This document shows, piece after piece, positions 9,539-18,704 of a stretch of 64,000 bases of DNA; within the stretch, counting starts at the first letter, position 1; the number at the start of each line of letters is the position of its first letter. Location of the stretch: the NCBI GenBank assembly GCA_020633975.1, contig JACKCR010000004.1:186001-250000 (forward strand). The letters are read 5' to 3'. The position numbers and the translations under genes are program-made. The notes under the pieces were generated by a model. That model was not told the origin of the DNA, made no database searches, and was given only the letters and a program-made list of their open reading frames with translations. The DNA comes from Candidatus Eiseniibacteriota bacterium (GTDB lineage Bacteria; Eisenbacteria; RBG-16-71-46; CAIMUX01).

Positions 9539-10453
9539 TCACGACAGGACAGGCGCTCTTTCGTCCAGAAACGCTACGACGCTCCTGCGGATTCCCGCCG
9601 CGTCGAGCCCATGGGCTGCGTCGTGTTCGTCCGCATTGCCATATCGACGAAACTCGGATCGCGGCACGCCCAGCCCCAGCACCCTCGGGGAGAGACCCCT
9701 CGTTTCGGTCACCTCGCGGATCGAGGTCCCGGCCAGGTATGGTTCGACCAGAATCACGTCCTGCTGGCTTCCGGCGACTCGAAGGAGCGTCTCGCTGTCG
9801 AACGGCCGGACGGTGGCCGCGTAGACGACATTGACCCGCAGGTCGCGGACGGCTTCCACCGTTCGGTCGAGGAACGGACCCACGGCCACGATCGTCGCGA
9901 CAGCGTCGTCATAGGTCCGAAGCGGTACGAACCGTCCCGGTTGGGTTAGCGTGGCTCGTGCGTTGGACTGGGAGCCGAGTCGGATGTACGCGGGTCCGGA
10001 GCGGTCCATTTCGTACCGAAGCAGCATCTCCACCTCGTCCGGATGGCCGGGGACGTGGACGTTCCACCCGGGCAGGGTGTCGAGGACCGCGACGTCTCCG
10101 GGAGCCTGATGGGTTCGTCCGCCCTCCGCCCAATCGTAGCTTGCACCCACTGAGGCGAGAATGGCCCCGACCCCTTGATGAGAGAGGTCGAGCTTCAACT
10201 GCTCGAAGGTGCGCTCGACGAGGAAGGGGGCATAGGAGTGGAGGATTGGCCGGAAACCCTCCATGGCGAGTCCTGCCGCTACGCCCACCATCGCTTGTTC
10301 GCGAATGCCCACGTTGGTCGCTCGGCCCGGATACCGATCGAGTGCCGTTCGCACGCGGGCGGCTCCGATGTCTGCAAGTACGAGTGCGGCGCACTCGTCG
10401 GTCGCCAGGAGTTCTTCGGTCACGGAGTAGAATCGATCTCTCATCGTCGTCAT
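9539..10453 (-). CDS. transketolase, C-terminal subunit
   Basis: The product is 304 residues. The pyrimidine-binding half of a thiamine-diphosphate transketolase is recognised from NVGIREQAMVGVAAGLAMEG, where Glu52 of IREQ corresponds to the cofactor-activating glutamate, followed by the transketolase C-terminal domain. It starts 5 bp after the stop of the N-terminal subunit gene, so the pair is co-transcribed and probably forms an alpha2-beta2 enzyme of the pentose phosphate pathway. Split transketolases are known in archaea and many bacteria. Exact substrate use is not provable from sequence, because related split enzymes act on other ketoses. Confidence 0.85.
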   Translation of the reverse strand: MTTMRDRFYSVTEELLATDECAALVLADIGAARVRTALDRYPGRATNVGIREQAMVGVAAGLAMEGFRPILHSYAPFLVERTFEQLKLDLSHQGVGAILASVGASYDWAEGGRTHQAPGDVAVLDTLPGWNVHVPGHPDEVEMLLRYEMDRSGPAYIRLGSQSNARATLTQPGRFVPLRTYDDAVATIVAVGPFLDRTVEAVRDLRVNVVYAATVRPFDSETLLRVAGSQQDVILVEPYLAGTSIREVTETRGLSPRVLGLGVPRSEFRRYGNADEHDAAHGLDAAGIRRSVVAFLDERAPVLS

Positions 10454-10458
10454 GATCG

Positions 10459-11178
10459 TTACGCTCCCCTCTGTTCGACACGAGCGACGACGACGAGGGG
10501 GGCAGCCGTTCCGTCGCTCGCCCTGCTCTCGGCGGGCGCAGAAAGCGCACGTTCCAGTTCGTCGTGACTCCGGCCATCTACATTCCTTCCCACCCAACCT
10601 TCCACCTCGAACCGGCGAGCGATGCCCCCAGGCCAACCGTGCGTGGCGGAACCGTTGTCTACGACGACGACGGTGATCGAATCGAGTCCGAGTCGTCCTG
10701 CTACAGCGATCGCCTCGTGGTTGCTTCCTTCGTCGAGCTCTGCGTCTCCAACGAGAACGACCACTCTCGAACTGGATCCGAGACTACGAAGCGCGAGGGC
10801 ACGGCCCACTGCAATGGGGAGTCCGTGTCCCAAAGAGCCGCTCGATATCTCGACGCCGGGTACGAGTGCGCGGTCGGGATGGTGGCCGAGCGGGGACTCG
10901 AACGCACCGAACTCGTCGAGCCACTCCACGGGGAAGAACCCCTTTGCTGCGAGCACGGCGTAGTAGGCGGTCGGCCCATGTCCCTTGGAGAGGAGGAAGC
11001 GGTCCCGGTCGCCCCTTTCCGGCTGGTCGGGGAAGACTCGGAGGACTTTGTCGTAGAGCACCCAGAGGATGTCGAGCGTCGAAGTCGATGCGTCGTCGTG
11101 TTTCTCGTCACCCGTCATCCGTTCCATGAGGGGGAGGAGATCGGCGTACCCGTAGCGCGTGTATGTGTTCGTGTTCAT
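10459..11178 (-). CDS. transketolase, N-terminal (ThDP-binding) subunit
   Basis: The ThDP diphosphate/Mg motif is visible as GDAELDEGSNHEA, followed about 20 residues later by VVVDN (roughly residues 142-172). LLSKGHGPTAYYAVLA and GSLGHGLPIAVGRALA are typical of the N-terminal half. Two starts are possible, ATG 11190 and ATG 11178. The SoxR-type promoter predicted here places the -10 box over 11186-11191, so transcription would begin near 11179 and the 11178 ATG would be nearly leaderless; no Shine-Dalgarno is visible for either. At 239 residues it is somewhat short for the family, because the N-terminal helices are abbreviated. Confidence 0.82.
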   Translation of the reverse strand: MNTNTYTRYGYADLLPLMERMTGDEKHDDASTSTLDILWVLYDKVLRVFPDQPERGDRDRFLLSKGHGPTAYYAVLAAKGFFPVEWLDEFGAFESPLGHHPDRALVPGVEISSGSLGHGLPIAVGRALALRSLGSSSRVVVLVGDAELDEGSNHEAIAVAGRLGLDSITVVVVDNGSATHGWPGGIARRFEVEGWVGRNVDGRSHDELERALSAPAESRASDGTAAPLVVVARVEQRGA

Positions 11179-11185
11179 GGATCCG

Positions 11186-11216
11186 ATCATGCAACTTCAA
11201 GTCCACTTGAAGTAAA
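11186..11216 (-). promoter_or_regulatory. SoxR-box promoter of the transketolase operon
   Basis: A perfect palindrome ACTTCAAGT-CC-ACTTGAAGT lies at 11194-11213 and closely resembles the E. coli soxS operator (CTCAAGTTAACTTGAG core). On the minus strand, TTTACT (11211-11216) and CATGAT (11186-11191) are separated by 19 bp, the overlong spacing by which MerR-family activators work. It points at the transketolase genes, and the SoxR gene begins 77 bp away on the other strand. The family logic is established; SoxR acting here is inference from the sequence match. Confidence 0.85.
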
Positions 11217-11292
11217 GCGCCGAATGGGGAATTCTCGGGAAGGCCGATGGAGCGAGATCGAAGTCGACATCGAGAGCGAGAAGGGTGGTGCG

Positions 11293-11745
11293 ATGGCTCA
11301 GAGCGAGTTCCTCACCGTCGGGCAGTTGGCGGCCCGGTGCGGAGTCCGGACGTCCGCACTCCGGTTCTATGAGTCGAAGGGGCTCATCGAGTCGATGCGC
11401 ACCGGCGGCAACCAGAGGCGATACCCCCGCTCCACGATCCGGCTCGTGGCCGTGATCCGGGCGGCTCAAAGCGTCGGGCTGAGCCTCGACGAGATACAGG
11501 ACGCGATGTCCGTGATCCCGGAAGGTAGGACACCGACCAAGAAAGACTGGAGCCGGATCTCGAGTCGATGGAGAGCCCGTCTGGACGAACGGATCCAGTT
11601 CCTCGAGCGGTTGCGCGACGATCTCGACCAGTGCATCGGTTGCGGATGTCTCTCCCTGCAATCCTGCAACCTCCTGAACCGCGGGGACAAAGCGGCGGAG
11701 AGAGGGGCCGGGCCGAGGCACCTCATCGAAGGGAAACCGAGCTGA
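11293..11745 (+). CDS. soxR: redox-sensing MerR-family activator SoxR
   Basis: A 150-residue protein. The N-terminal MerR winged helix reads LTVGQLAARCGVRTSALRFYESKGLI, followed by a dimerisation helix and a C-terminal iron-sulfur motif. The four cysteines at 114, 117, 119 and 125 have exactly the SoxR spacing C-x2-C-x-C-x5-C (CIGCGCLSLQSC). In SoxR these hold a [2Fe-2S] cluster whose oxidation by redox-cycling compounds or superoxide switches on the target promoter. The start at 11293 follows AAGGGTGG. It is divergent from the transketolase pair, which carries a matching SoxR box, so that operon is its likely target. No soxS is seen. Confidence 0.95.
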   Translation: MAQSEFLTVGQLAARCGVRTSALRFYESKGLIESMRTGGNQRRYPRSTIRLVAVIRAAQSVGLSLDEIQDAMSVIPEGRTPTKKDWSRISSRWRARLDERIQFLERLRDDLDQCIGCGCLSLQSCNLLNRGDKAAERGAGPRHLIEGKPS

Positions 11746-11827
11746 CGGCGAGAGGCCGGTCACACCCCTGAAGACGTCGGATACCCGCTCCTGGATGGTC
11801 GGGGGAGGCCTAGAGGAAGCTCGGTCT

Positions 11828-11847
11828 CACGGTCCAAGGGGACCGTG
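11828..11847 (+). terminator. hairpin without clear T tract after soxR
   Basis: CACGGTCC and GGACCGTG form an 8-bp perfect stem with an AAGG loop, about 85 bp after the soxR stop. A U-rich tail is missing, so it may be a weak terminator or an RNA-stabilising hairpin. Confidence 0.35.
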
Positions 11848-11921
11848 GACGAATCGGGGTGCGACCGAGCCTCCTGTGTTTCAAGTCCGCGCTCCGATGT
11901 TCTCCTCTTGGAGGTATCTCA

Positions 11922-12614
11922 ATGAATCGCCTTGCGATTGCGCTTGGTTGCTCGAGTCTCGTACTTGCTGGCGCGGCTTCGGCCGCGACCTACACCATCA
12001 CCGTTGAAGACCTCGTGCCCGGCGGCGTTGCGACCGGTCAGCCTCTCTCACCGCCCGTGGCCGTAGTGCACGACGGGTCCTACTCGTTGTTCGCGGCCGG
12101 TGCGGCGGCTTCGCCCGGACTCGAGATCGTGGCACGAGATGGGAATCCGATGACCCTCGTGATGGAAGCCGAGGGAGCCAGTGGAGTGAGCTACGTCACT
12201 ACCGGTAGCGCGGGTCCCTTCTTCGATTCCGTTCAGTTCACCATCGACGGGAATCCCGGAGATCTCTTCTCCGTTGCCATGATGCTCGGTCGGACGAACG
12301 ACCTCATCACCGGCATCCATGACGTCGTTCTCCCTACGTCGGACACGGTCGTCATGATGACGAACGCCTACGATGCGGGCGTCGAGATGAACACGGGAAT
12401 GATCGAGGACATTCCGTTCTACGGGAATTCGGGTGTCGGACCGGATGAGGACGGGGTCATTGCGATGATCAACTCCTACACGATCTTCAACGATCCGGAC
12501 TTCGGCCAGCTCGACTTCTCGTTCCCGCCGGCCGCTCGGATCACGATCGAGCCGGGCAACACGACTCCGGTCGAGACGACGACGTGGGGCGCGATCAAGG
12601 GTCTCTACCGCTAA
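11922..12614 (+). CDS. exported spondin-domain-like protein with WG-K tail
   Basis: The start at 11922 follows TTGGAGG and opens a signal peptide ending AASA. The mature 210 residues (TGQPLSPPVAVVHDG, then FAAGAAASPGLEIVARDGNP) resemble bacterial spondin-N-like proteins, which are extracellular and bind metal. The C-terminus is TTTWGAIKGLYR, an exact match to the short tail found on unrelated exported proteins in this window. Monocistronic, with a strong hairpin 57 bp downstream. The molecular role is unknown. Confidence 0.75.
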   Translation: MNRLAIALGCSSLVLAGAASAATYTITVEDLVPGGVATGQPLSPPVAVVHDGSYSLFAAGAAASPGLEIVARDGNPMTLVMEAEGASGVSYVTTGSAGPFFDSVQFTIDGNPGDLFSVAMMLGRTNDLITGIHDVVLPTSDTVVMMTNAYDAGVEMNTGMIEDIPFYGNSGVGPDEDGVIAMINSYTIFNDPDFGQLDFSFPPAARITIEPGNTTPVETTTWGAIKGLYR

Positions 12615-12670
12615 CCGCAGCGGCACGTCCTTCAGCCCACTCCGCGAGCCGACGAACTCCGGAGAAACGA

Positions 12671-12698
12671 CGGAGCCGAGTGTCACCACTCGGCTCCG
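12671..12698. terminator. bidirectional terminator hairpin between convergent genes
   Basis: A perfect 12-bp stem (CGGAGCCGAGTG with CACTCGGCTCCG) with a TCAC loop lies between the spondin-like gene and the convergent metallophosphoesterase gene. The T tract is weak (TCCTT). Confidence 0.75.
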
Positions 12699-12788
12699 TC
12701 CTTCATCGTCCCAGACTTTCGATACTCTGCTGTCCTGTAGACGAGCCGGTAGGGGGCTGCTCCCTGCTCGCCGACAGACCCCTCCGCG

Positions 12789-15700
12789 TCAGCGGGTCAG
12801 TACGAGTTGCTGGGACTGAGTCTTCCCTGACGTTGCCAGTCGCGCGAAGTACACGCCGGACGACATCTTCCTTCCCGACTCGTCGTTGCCGTCCCACGTG
12901 AGGTTGTGGCGACCTGCGTCGAGCTGGGTGTCGACCAAGGTCCGAACGAGACGACCGTCGACTCCGAACACCTGCACCTCGACCGGTGCCGTCTTGGCGA
13001 GGTCGAGCTGGAGGGTCGTGCGCGGGCCGAACGGGTTCGGATTCGCCGCATGGAGACGGGTCTCCCGTGGGATCTCCGTCAGCGAGACGTCCGAGGTGCC
13101 ATCGGTCGTGCGGAAGGACCAGGTCGAGCTGATCACGGCCGCACGCGCGTCCTCGACCTTGACGTACCACTCGTACTCCGTGTCGAGATCGAGACCCGCC
13201 CAGTCGAAGCTGGCCGTACCGCCGGACGCCACTCCGGAGACGGAGCCGAGCTCGACCCAGTCGTTCCCGCTCATGTCGTAGTCGAGCGTGAACTCGCTGT
13301 CGCTGTCCGTGAAGAACGCGTCGAGGTAGGGCGAGTAGGTCTTGACCCGGATCTCGTTGTTCGCCGGAGAGAACTCCATGATCCGGAGGTAGCCGTTCCC
13401 GCCGTTGGCCAGGCTCTGGTAGTCGGCCAGGACCGAGTGGACGACATTGCCGTTGAAGACATCCGTGCGCTGTCCCTCGCCATGGATGTGGCCGCCGAGC
13501 ATGAGGAACAGGTTCGGCTGATCCTTCAGAGCGTTGTAGATCGCGAGTCCCTGGTCGCTGAAGGAGCCGGGGTTGCCGATTCCCATGAGCCAGTGGGTGA
13601 TCACGATCGCGCGCCGGTCACTGTAGGTCGTGAGGAGATCATGAGCCCAGTCGAGGATCGGCTGATCCGGTGTCTGGTCGAGCTCGAAGTAGATGACGAT
13701 GAAGTCCATCCCGCTCGCCGAGAACAGGTCGTAGTGGTTGTCGTTGTTGTCGCCGTAATGCCCACCGTAGTAGGAGCGACCGAGGAACCGATCCACGCCG
13801 AAGTAGAAGTTGTAGTAGAACGTCGTTCCATCGGGGTCGTAGATCGGAGTCTGATCGTGGTTGCCGACCGCGAGTCCGAACGGCATGCCGTCGGGCATCG
13901 GTACGGTTTCCAGGCGGCTCATGGCCTCGTTCGCGACGACCCACTCGGCCGGAGCGTCGTCGCCGTTCTGCACGATGTCGCCCTCGTGACCGACGTAGAC
14001 GATGTTCTCCGTGAGCCAGTTGTCGACCACCCACTGCGTCTGCGAGTGGAAGACGTCGTGGTAGGTCTCCGAGTAGAACTGCGTGTCGGGGAGCGCGATC
14101 AGGGTGAAGTCCGCACCGGCAGACGTGGACTTGGGGCGACCGTAGAACGTCACCGTCACGTCGTCGCCGTCCGGATCCTCGACCGCGACCTCGAGGTGGG
14201 CCGGGATCGTGACGTCCGTTGCGCCGTTGCTCGGAGCCACGAGCATCGGGAGATTCGGAGCGTCGTTGTACTCCAGGTCGAACGGTGCACCCGGCGTCAC
14301 CCAGTCGTAAACGGCGCCGAGGATCGTGCCGTCGATCTCGTTCCCTGCCGTATCGAAGACTCCCGAACCGCTGCCTGCGTTCAGGCCCCAACGGGCCACG
14401 AGTCCAGTCATGGAGCCCGGGATCGCCTGGTTTGCGCTCACACGGATCTCTTCGAGCGAGCGGGCGTAGTTCCATACGCGCGCTTCGTCGATGACTCCGT
14501 CGAAGTAGCCTTCGTGGGTTCCTGCGGAGTTGAGAGCGGATCCAAGCGCCGCGTGCTGGATGCTGTCGTACCGCGGGACGGCACTCGTCGGCTGCTCCGC
14601 TTCCAGACTACCGTCCAGGTAGAGGCGCCAGACGCCGGAGGCATCGAAGGTGGCAGCCGCATGGTGCCACTCGTTCGAGGTGACCGGAGTCATGCCGTAG
14701 ACCGGGTGGTTGAGACCGGTGGCGAAATCCTCGAAGTCCGCACCGAGAACGTTGTCGCTCCCGCGGATGCCGAAGAAGTAGTTGCAGTCGACGTTGCTTC
14801 CGTCGGTTTCCCCGCGGCCCTTCGTCACGAGCGGGATGCCGGAGAATCCACCCGAGCCGGTGCCGGCCGTGACTCCCGCTCCTTCGCGCTTGAACCAGCA
14901 CTCGAGCGTGAACTCGGCCAGGCCGAGTTCCGGCGCGGCGCCGAACGTCACGTAGGTGTCGCTTCCGCCTAGGTCGAGCGCGTAGTCGCCCTCTGGGGAG
15001 GGCATCGCGCAGTCGACATTGCTGTAGTCGGATGGGCCCTGGAGGTTCTCGGCCCGTACGCGATAGCAGTACTCGGTGCCGTTCTCGACGTCCGAGTCCG
15101 CGTAGAACGTGCTGTTCGTGCCGAGAGTGGCGACGAGCGAGAAGGTTCCGCTCGGGCCGTCGGTCGAACGCTCGACCTGGAACTCCGCTTCGTCATCCGA
15201 GTTGTCGGACCAGCTCACGACGATCCGTCCGGCCACACCGTTGCTCGCCGTGAGATCGGTCGGGGCGGCCGGAACGTCGAACATGACGTCGAACGGAGCG
15301 CCCGCGGTCCAGACGACGTCGTCCCCGATGATGAGGCCGTCGATCGAGGTTCCGGCACTGCTGCCGACGATCGATCCCATCCCCTCGTCGAGACCGTACC
15401 GGGCGACGAGGCCCGTCGCCGGACCTTCGATCTCCGTGTTGATCGCCGTCTGGATCTCGGAAACCGTACGAGCGTGGTCCCAGATCCGGACTTCGTCGAG
15501 GACACCGGCGAAGGCACCCGCGGCAGCTCCGGTGGAAGTCATCGCAGTTGCGAGTCCGGCGTGCTGGATGCTGTCGAAGCGTGGCGTCGCGTTCGCGGTG
15601 GACGCTCCGTCGAGGTTTCCATCGACGTAGAGCGCCCACTCTGCGCCGTCATAGGTGACGGCGACGTGGTGCCATTCGCCGAAAGCGATCGGCGTGGCGC

Positions 15701-17081
15701 CGTACACCGGGTGGTTGAGACCGGAGGCGAGATCTTCGAAGTCGGCTGCGATCGCGCCGTTGCTGGCGATCCCGAAGAAGTAGTTGCAGTCGACGTTGCT
15801 GCCGTCGGACTCACCGCGGCCCTTCGTGATGAGGGGCACTCCGTTGAAGCCACCTGATCCGGTGGACGCGGTGCTACCGGTGCCGTCGCGACGCATCCAG
15901 CACTCGAGCGTGAACTCGGAGAGGCCGAGGTTGCTCGTCGGGCCGAAGGTGACGTAGTCGACGGATCCGCCGAAGTCGAGAGCGATGTTGCCGTCGACCG
16001 GAGTCGTCGCGCACTCGACCATGGTGTAGCCGGACTCGCCAGCGGCATTGGTCGCGCGAACGCGGTAGCAGTACTCGCTGTCTGCGGTCAGGCCGTTGTC
16101 CGTATAGGCCTGGACGTCGGCGCCGACCGTGGCGACCAGGGCGAACGGACCGCCTGATCCCGCGTCGGAGCGCTCGACCTGGAAGTTCGACTCGTCATCC
16201 GAGTTGTCCATCCAGGCGAGGTCTACGGAGATCGGGCTGGTGGCCGTCGCTGTGAGGCCCGACGGATCGAGCGGAGGCTGGTCCGCGACCGGGAATCCCG
16301 AGACCCAGGTCGGGCCGTTGACGAGGGTGCCGTCACTTCCGCCGGAGATCGAGTTGCCGGCGAGGGTGCCGCCGTTCTCGTCGAGACCCCAGCGCCCGAC
16401 GAGGCCGGTTCCAGACATGATCTCGTCGTAGAGCGTCGACTGGATCTCCGACTCGTCACGGGCGAAGTCCCAGAGCCGCGCTTCGTCGATCACTCCGTCG
16501 AAGTACCCGGCGGGCGCTCCGGTCGAAGTCATCGCGGTCGCGAGCGAGGCGTGCTGGATGCTGTCGAAACGGGGAGTCGCGTTCGCGGCCGCGGACCCGT
16601 CGAGGACTCCGTTCAGGTAGAGCTTCCAGGTAGTGCCGTCGTACGTTGCGGCGGCGTGGTACCAGATGCCGGTCTGGATCGGAGTGGTGCCGGCGACCGG
16701 GTGGTTGAGGCCACTCGCCATGTCCTCGAAGTCCGCGGCGAGCACGTTGTCGGCCGACCGGATGCCGAAGAAGTAGTTGCAGTCGCGGTTGTTCCCATCC
16801 GCCTCTCCGCGTCCCTTGCAGAAGAGTGGCACCGCCGTGACTCCGCCGGAGCCGCTGCTCGCGGTCGTACCGGTACCGTCGCGGCGGAACCAGAGTTCGA
16901 TCGTGAACGTGGACTGCCCCATGTCGGCGGCTTGGCCGAACGTAACGTACTGGGAACTAGCCGATGAGAAATCTAGTGCACTCACGTTTGCCGCGGCGAC
17001 GCCGGCACTGATCACAGTCAGTGCCATGCTAGCGGGAACGGCGAACGAGAACAGAGTTCGACGACTCGGCGAGCGGAACAT
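12789..17081 (-). CDS. large exported LamG/FnIII/metallophosphoesterase protein with FlgD-like tail
   Basis: The ATG at 17081 follows AGGAGGAC and starts a signal peptide ending GVAAA; the product is 1430 residues. Order: LamG-like domain, FnIII, LamG, FnIII, LamG, then a calcineurin-like phosphoesterase (about 13380-14110), FnIII-like, and an FlgD-like Ig tail ending QLVLTR. The three LamG units are close copies sharing SIQHA and a CNYFFGI segment. Metallophosphoesterase motifs are all present: DTQ in place of D-x-H, GDIVQNGDD, GNHDQ and GGHIHGEG. It is probably a surface-anchored or secreted phosphohydrolase that binds polysaccharide through its LamG units. The substrate is unknown. Confidence 0.85.
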   Translation of the reverse strand: MFRSPSRRTLFSFAVPASMALTVISAGVAAANVSALDFSSASSQYVTFGQAADMGQSTFTIELWFRRDGTGTTASSGSGGVTAVPLFCKGRGEADGNNRDCNYFFGIRSADNVLAADFEDMASGLNHPVAGTTPIQTGIWYHAAATYDGTTWKLYLNGVLDGSAAANATPRFDSIQHASLATAMTSTGAPAGYFDGVIDEARLWDFARDESEIQSTLYDEIMSGTGLVGRWGLDENGGTLAGNSISGGSDGTLVNGPTWVSGFPVADQPPLDPSGLTATATSPISVDLAWMDNSDDESNFQVERSDAGSGGPFALVATVGADVQAYTDNGLTADSEYCYRVRATNAAGESGYTMVECATTPVDGNIALDFGGSVDYVTFGPTSNLGLSEFTLECWMRRDGTGSTASTGSGGFNGVPLITKGRGESDGSNVDCNYFFGIASNGAIAADFEDLASGLNHPVYGATPIAFGEWHHVAVTYDGAEWALYVDGNLDGASTANATPRFDSIQHAGLATAMTSTGAAAGAFAGVLDEVRIWDHARTVSEIQTAINTEIEGPATGLVARYGLDEGMGSIVGSSAGTSIDGLIIGDDVVWTAGAPFDVMFDVPAAPTDLTASNGVAGRIVVSWSDNSDDEAEFQVERSTDGPSGTFSLVATLGTNSTFYADSDVENGTEYCYRVRAENLQGPSDYSNVDCAMPSPEGDYALDLGGSDTYVTFGAAPELGLAEFTLECWFKREGAGVTAGTGSGGFSGIPLVTKGRGETDGSNVDCNYFFGIRGSDNVLGADFEDFATGLNHPVYGMTPVTSNEWHHAAATFDASGVWRLYLDGSLEAEQPTSAVPRYDSIQHAALGSALNSAGTHEGYFDGVIDEARVWNYARSLEEIRVSANQAIPGSMTGLVARWGLNAGSGSGVFDTAGNEIDGTILGAVYDWVTPGAPFDLEYNDAPNLPMLVAPSNGATDVTIPAHLEVAVEDPDGDDVTVTFYGRPKSTSAGADFTLIALPDTQFYSETYHDVFHSQTQWVVDNWLTENIVYVGHEGDIVQNGDDAPAEWVVANEAMSRLETVPMPDGMPFGLAVGNHDQTPIYDPDGTTFYYNFYFGVDRFLGRSYYGGHYGDNNDNHYDLFSASGMDFIVIYFELDQTPDQPILDWAHDLLTTYSDRRAIVITHWLMGIGNPGSFSDQGLAIYNALKDQPNLFLMLGGHIHGEGQRTDVFNGNVVHSVLADYQSLANGGNGYLRIMEFSPANNEIRVKTYSPYLDAFFTDSDSEFTLDYDMSGNDWVELGSVSGVASGGTASFDWAGLDLDTEYEWYVKVEDARAAVISSTWSFRTTDGTSDVSLTEIPRETRLHAANPNPFGPRTTLQLDLAKTAPVEVQVFGVDGRLVRTLVDTQLDAGRHNLTWDGNDESGRKMSSGVYFARLATSGKTQSQQLVLTR

Positions 17082-17326
17082 GCATGTCCTCCTGTTTCTG
17101 TGTGGGGTCGGCGGCCGGGTTTCCGTACCGACCTCTTCCGACCAGCGGAGAAAACTAACGAAGGCATGTGTGGAGCTGGAGAAGGCCGCGTGAGAACTTA
17201 CGGATGTGTTGTTCGAACGGACTTCTTCCGTCCTCACAGCGCGTTCTCGATGGAGCGGTGCTCACGAATCGAACACAGTCGGCGAACGGAATGGACCAAC
17301 CAAAGGCACGACATGAGGGTCGCGGG

Positions 17327-18508
17327 ATGAGGACACGTAGGTGCGATGCCTCGCAAACGAGCGAGGATGAGCTGTTCGTGAATGCGACGTGTGGGAGGCA
17401 GACTCACGGTGCGCGGTCACGCCGTTGCGAGTTCGAGTCGAGTGCCTCGGAAGCCACTTGGAGCCGTCGCCCGTCCGCGGTTCCCCTGTGGCGGTCTTCT
17501 CGTCGATCCCTACTCCTATGCTTCGCAATGGCGCTGTTCGTGCTCGAGGCGGCGACAGGCTCTGCGGCGGCGCATCAAGGACACTTCCACTCTCTCACTC
17601 TTGGCCAGGCGACCGAGTTCTCTGTCGTCTCTCCCGGGCCCAGAGATGCGTTCGCGTGGCCCTATCTCTTCATCCTTCCGCCCGCGGCGGTCGAACGGGC
17701 CGAGAGAGGTGACACTGTGCGGCTGCTCGTGGTCCCGAACGACACGGGCCACGCATCCGACCGCTTCCTGGACCACGAAGTCGCGGCGCTCGAGACGGCT
17801 TCTCAGAGCGTCTTCCTGGCCGAAGCAATCGAGAGTGTCCTCCTGGTCCCCATGGTGGCACGTCCCGCAGCACACGAGCGGGTTCAAACACAGGCGCTGG
17901 ATCGCGACTGCTTCCGGACGGAGGTCGACGTCCTGCGCAGGCCGGACCTTCAGGTTCTCGCGATGATCGACCACGCGTCGAAGGAACTTCGTCGTCGCGG
18001 TTGGAGCGTAGATGACAGAGCGCTGATGTCGGGGTTCTCCGCCGGAGGGCTCTTCGTCCAACGGTTCACAGCGCTGCATCCGGAGCGTGTTGCTGCCGCG
18101 GCCAGTGGTGGACTGGGTGGCTGGGTCTGGCTACCGATGGAGACGGTGGGGGAGTACGAACTACCGTATCCGGTGGGAGCCGCAGATCTCGAGGAGCTGA
18201 CCGATGCTCCGTTCGACCGGGACGCCTGGAGCCGAGTGCCGCAGCTGATCTACATGGAGAGCGGAGACTCGACGGACCTGATCCGTACCGACGACAACTA
18301 CGACTCAGCAGCGCAGGAGCTGATCCTCTCGCAGTTTGGCGCGGATCTTCTCGTGCGGTGGGAAACGGCGCAGCAGACGTATCGAACCGCCAGTCCGCGG
18401 TCCAGGCTCGAGCAGTTCGAAGGAGATGGGCACGAGATCACGCCTGAAATGCAGCGAGAGATCGTTGCGTTCTTCAAACGGAATCTGAGTGGGCTTGCCT
18501 CGGAGTGA
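17327..18508 (+). CDS. exported alpha/beta hydrolase, PHB-depolymerase/esterase-like
   Basis: The nucleophile elbow G-F-S-A-G-G has its serine near residue 238, and likely acid and histidine partners appear in MESGDSTD and FEGDGHEI near the C-terminus. A hydrophobic stretch (RRSLLLCFAMALFVLEAATGS) ends in an SAAA-type signal peptidase site at about 17575. The start is uncertain: ATG 17327 leaves an unusually long Arg/Ser-rich stretch before the hydrophobic segment, and an alternative ATG at 17528 would remove the positive charges a signal peptide needs. It resembles exported esterases that act on short polyesters or feruloyl groups, but the substrate cannot be set. Confidence 0.65.
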   Translation: MRTRRCDASQTSEDELFVNATCGRQTHGARSRRCEFESSASEATWSRRPSAVPLWRSSRRSLLLCFAMALFVLEAATGSAAAHQGHFHSLTLGQATEFSVVSPGPRDAFAWPYLFILPPAAVERAERGDTVRLLVVPNDTGHASDRFLDHEVAALETASQSVFLAEAIESVLLVPMVARPAAHERVQTQALDRDCFRTEVDVLRRPDLQVLAMIDHASKELRRRGWSVDDRALMSGFSAGGLFVQRFTALHPERVAAAASGGLGGWVWLPMETVGEYELPYPVGAADLEELTDAPFDRDAWSRVPQLIYMESGDSTDLIRTDDNYDSAAQELILSQFGADLLVRWETAQQTYRTASPRSRLEQFEGDGHEITPEMQREIVAFFKRNLSGLASE

Positions 18509-18610
18509 AAGTGAGTCGGTGGGCTCAAGGACGTTCCCCACTCACAAGGGCCTCGACGTAGCGCAGGAGGAAGTGGTCGCCCGTCCGACGTTCTTTCGCG
18601 TGAATGAAAC

Positions 18611-18634
18611 GGGATGACCTCGAAAGGTCATCCC
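18611..18634. terminator. bidirectional hairpin terminator
   Basis: GGGATGACCT and AGGTCATCCC pair perfectly over a CGAA tetraloop. It lies between the convergent hydrolase and zinc-ribbon genes and could serve both. Confidence 0.75.
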
Positions 18635-18704
18635 GGGAGAAGTGCTTCGCGCGCGGTTGGAGCGGCGGATGCGGAACGGAAGACTCGGCTCGATCGCGGT
18701 GGGA

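Noticed and set aside
12906-14972. 688-residue plus-strand ORF opposite the phosphoesterase
   Set aside because: Antisense shadow rich in Arg/Glu/Val with no start signal.
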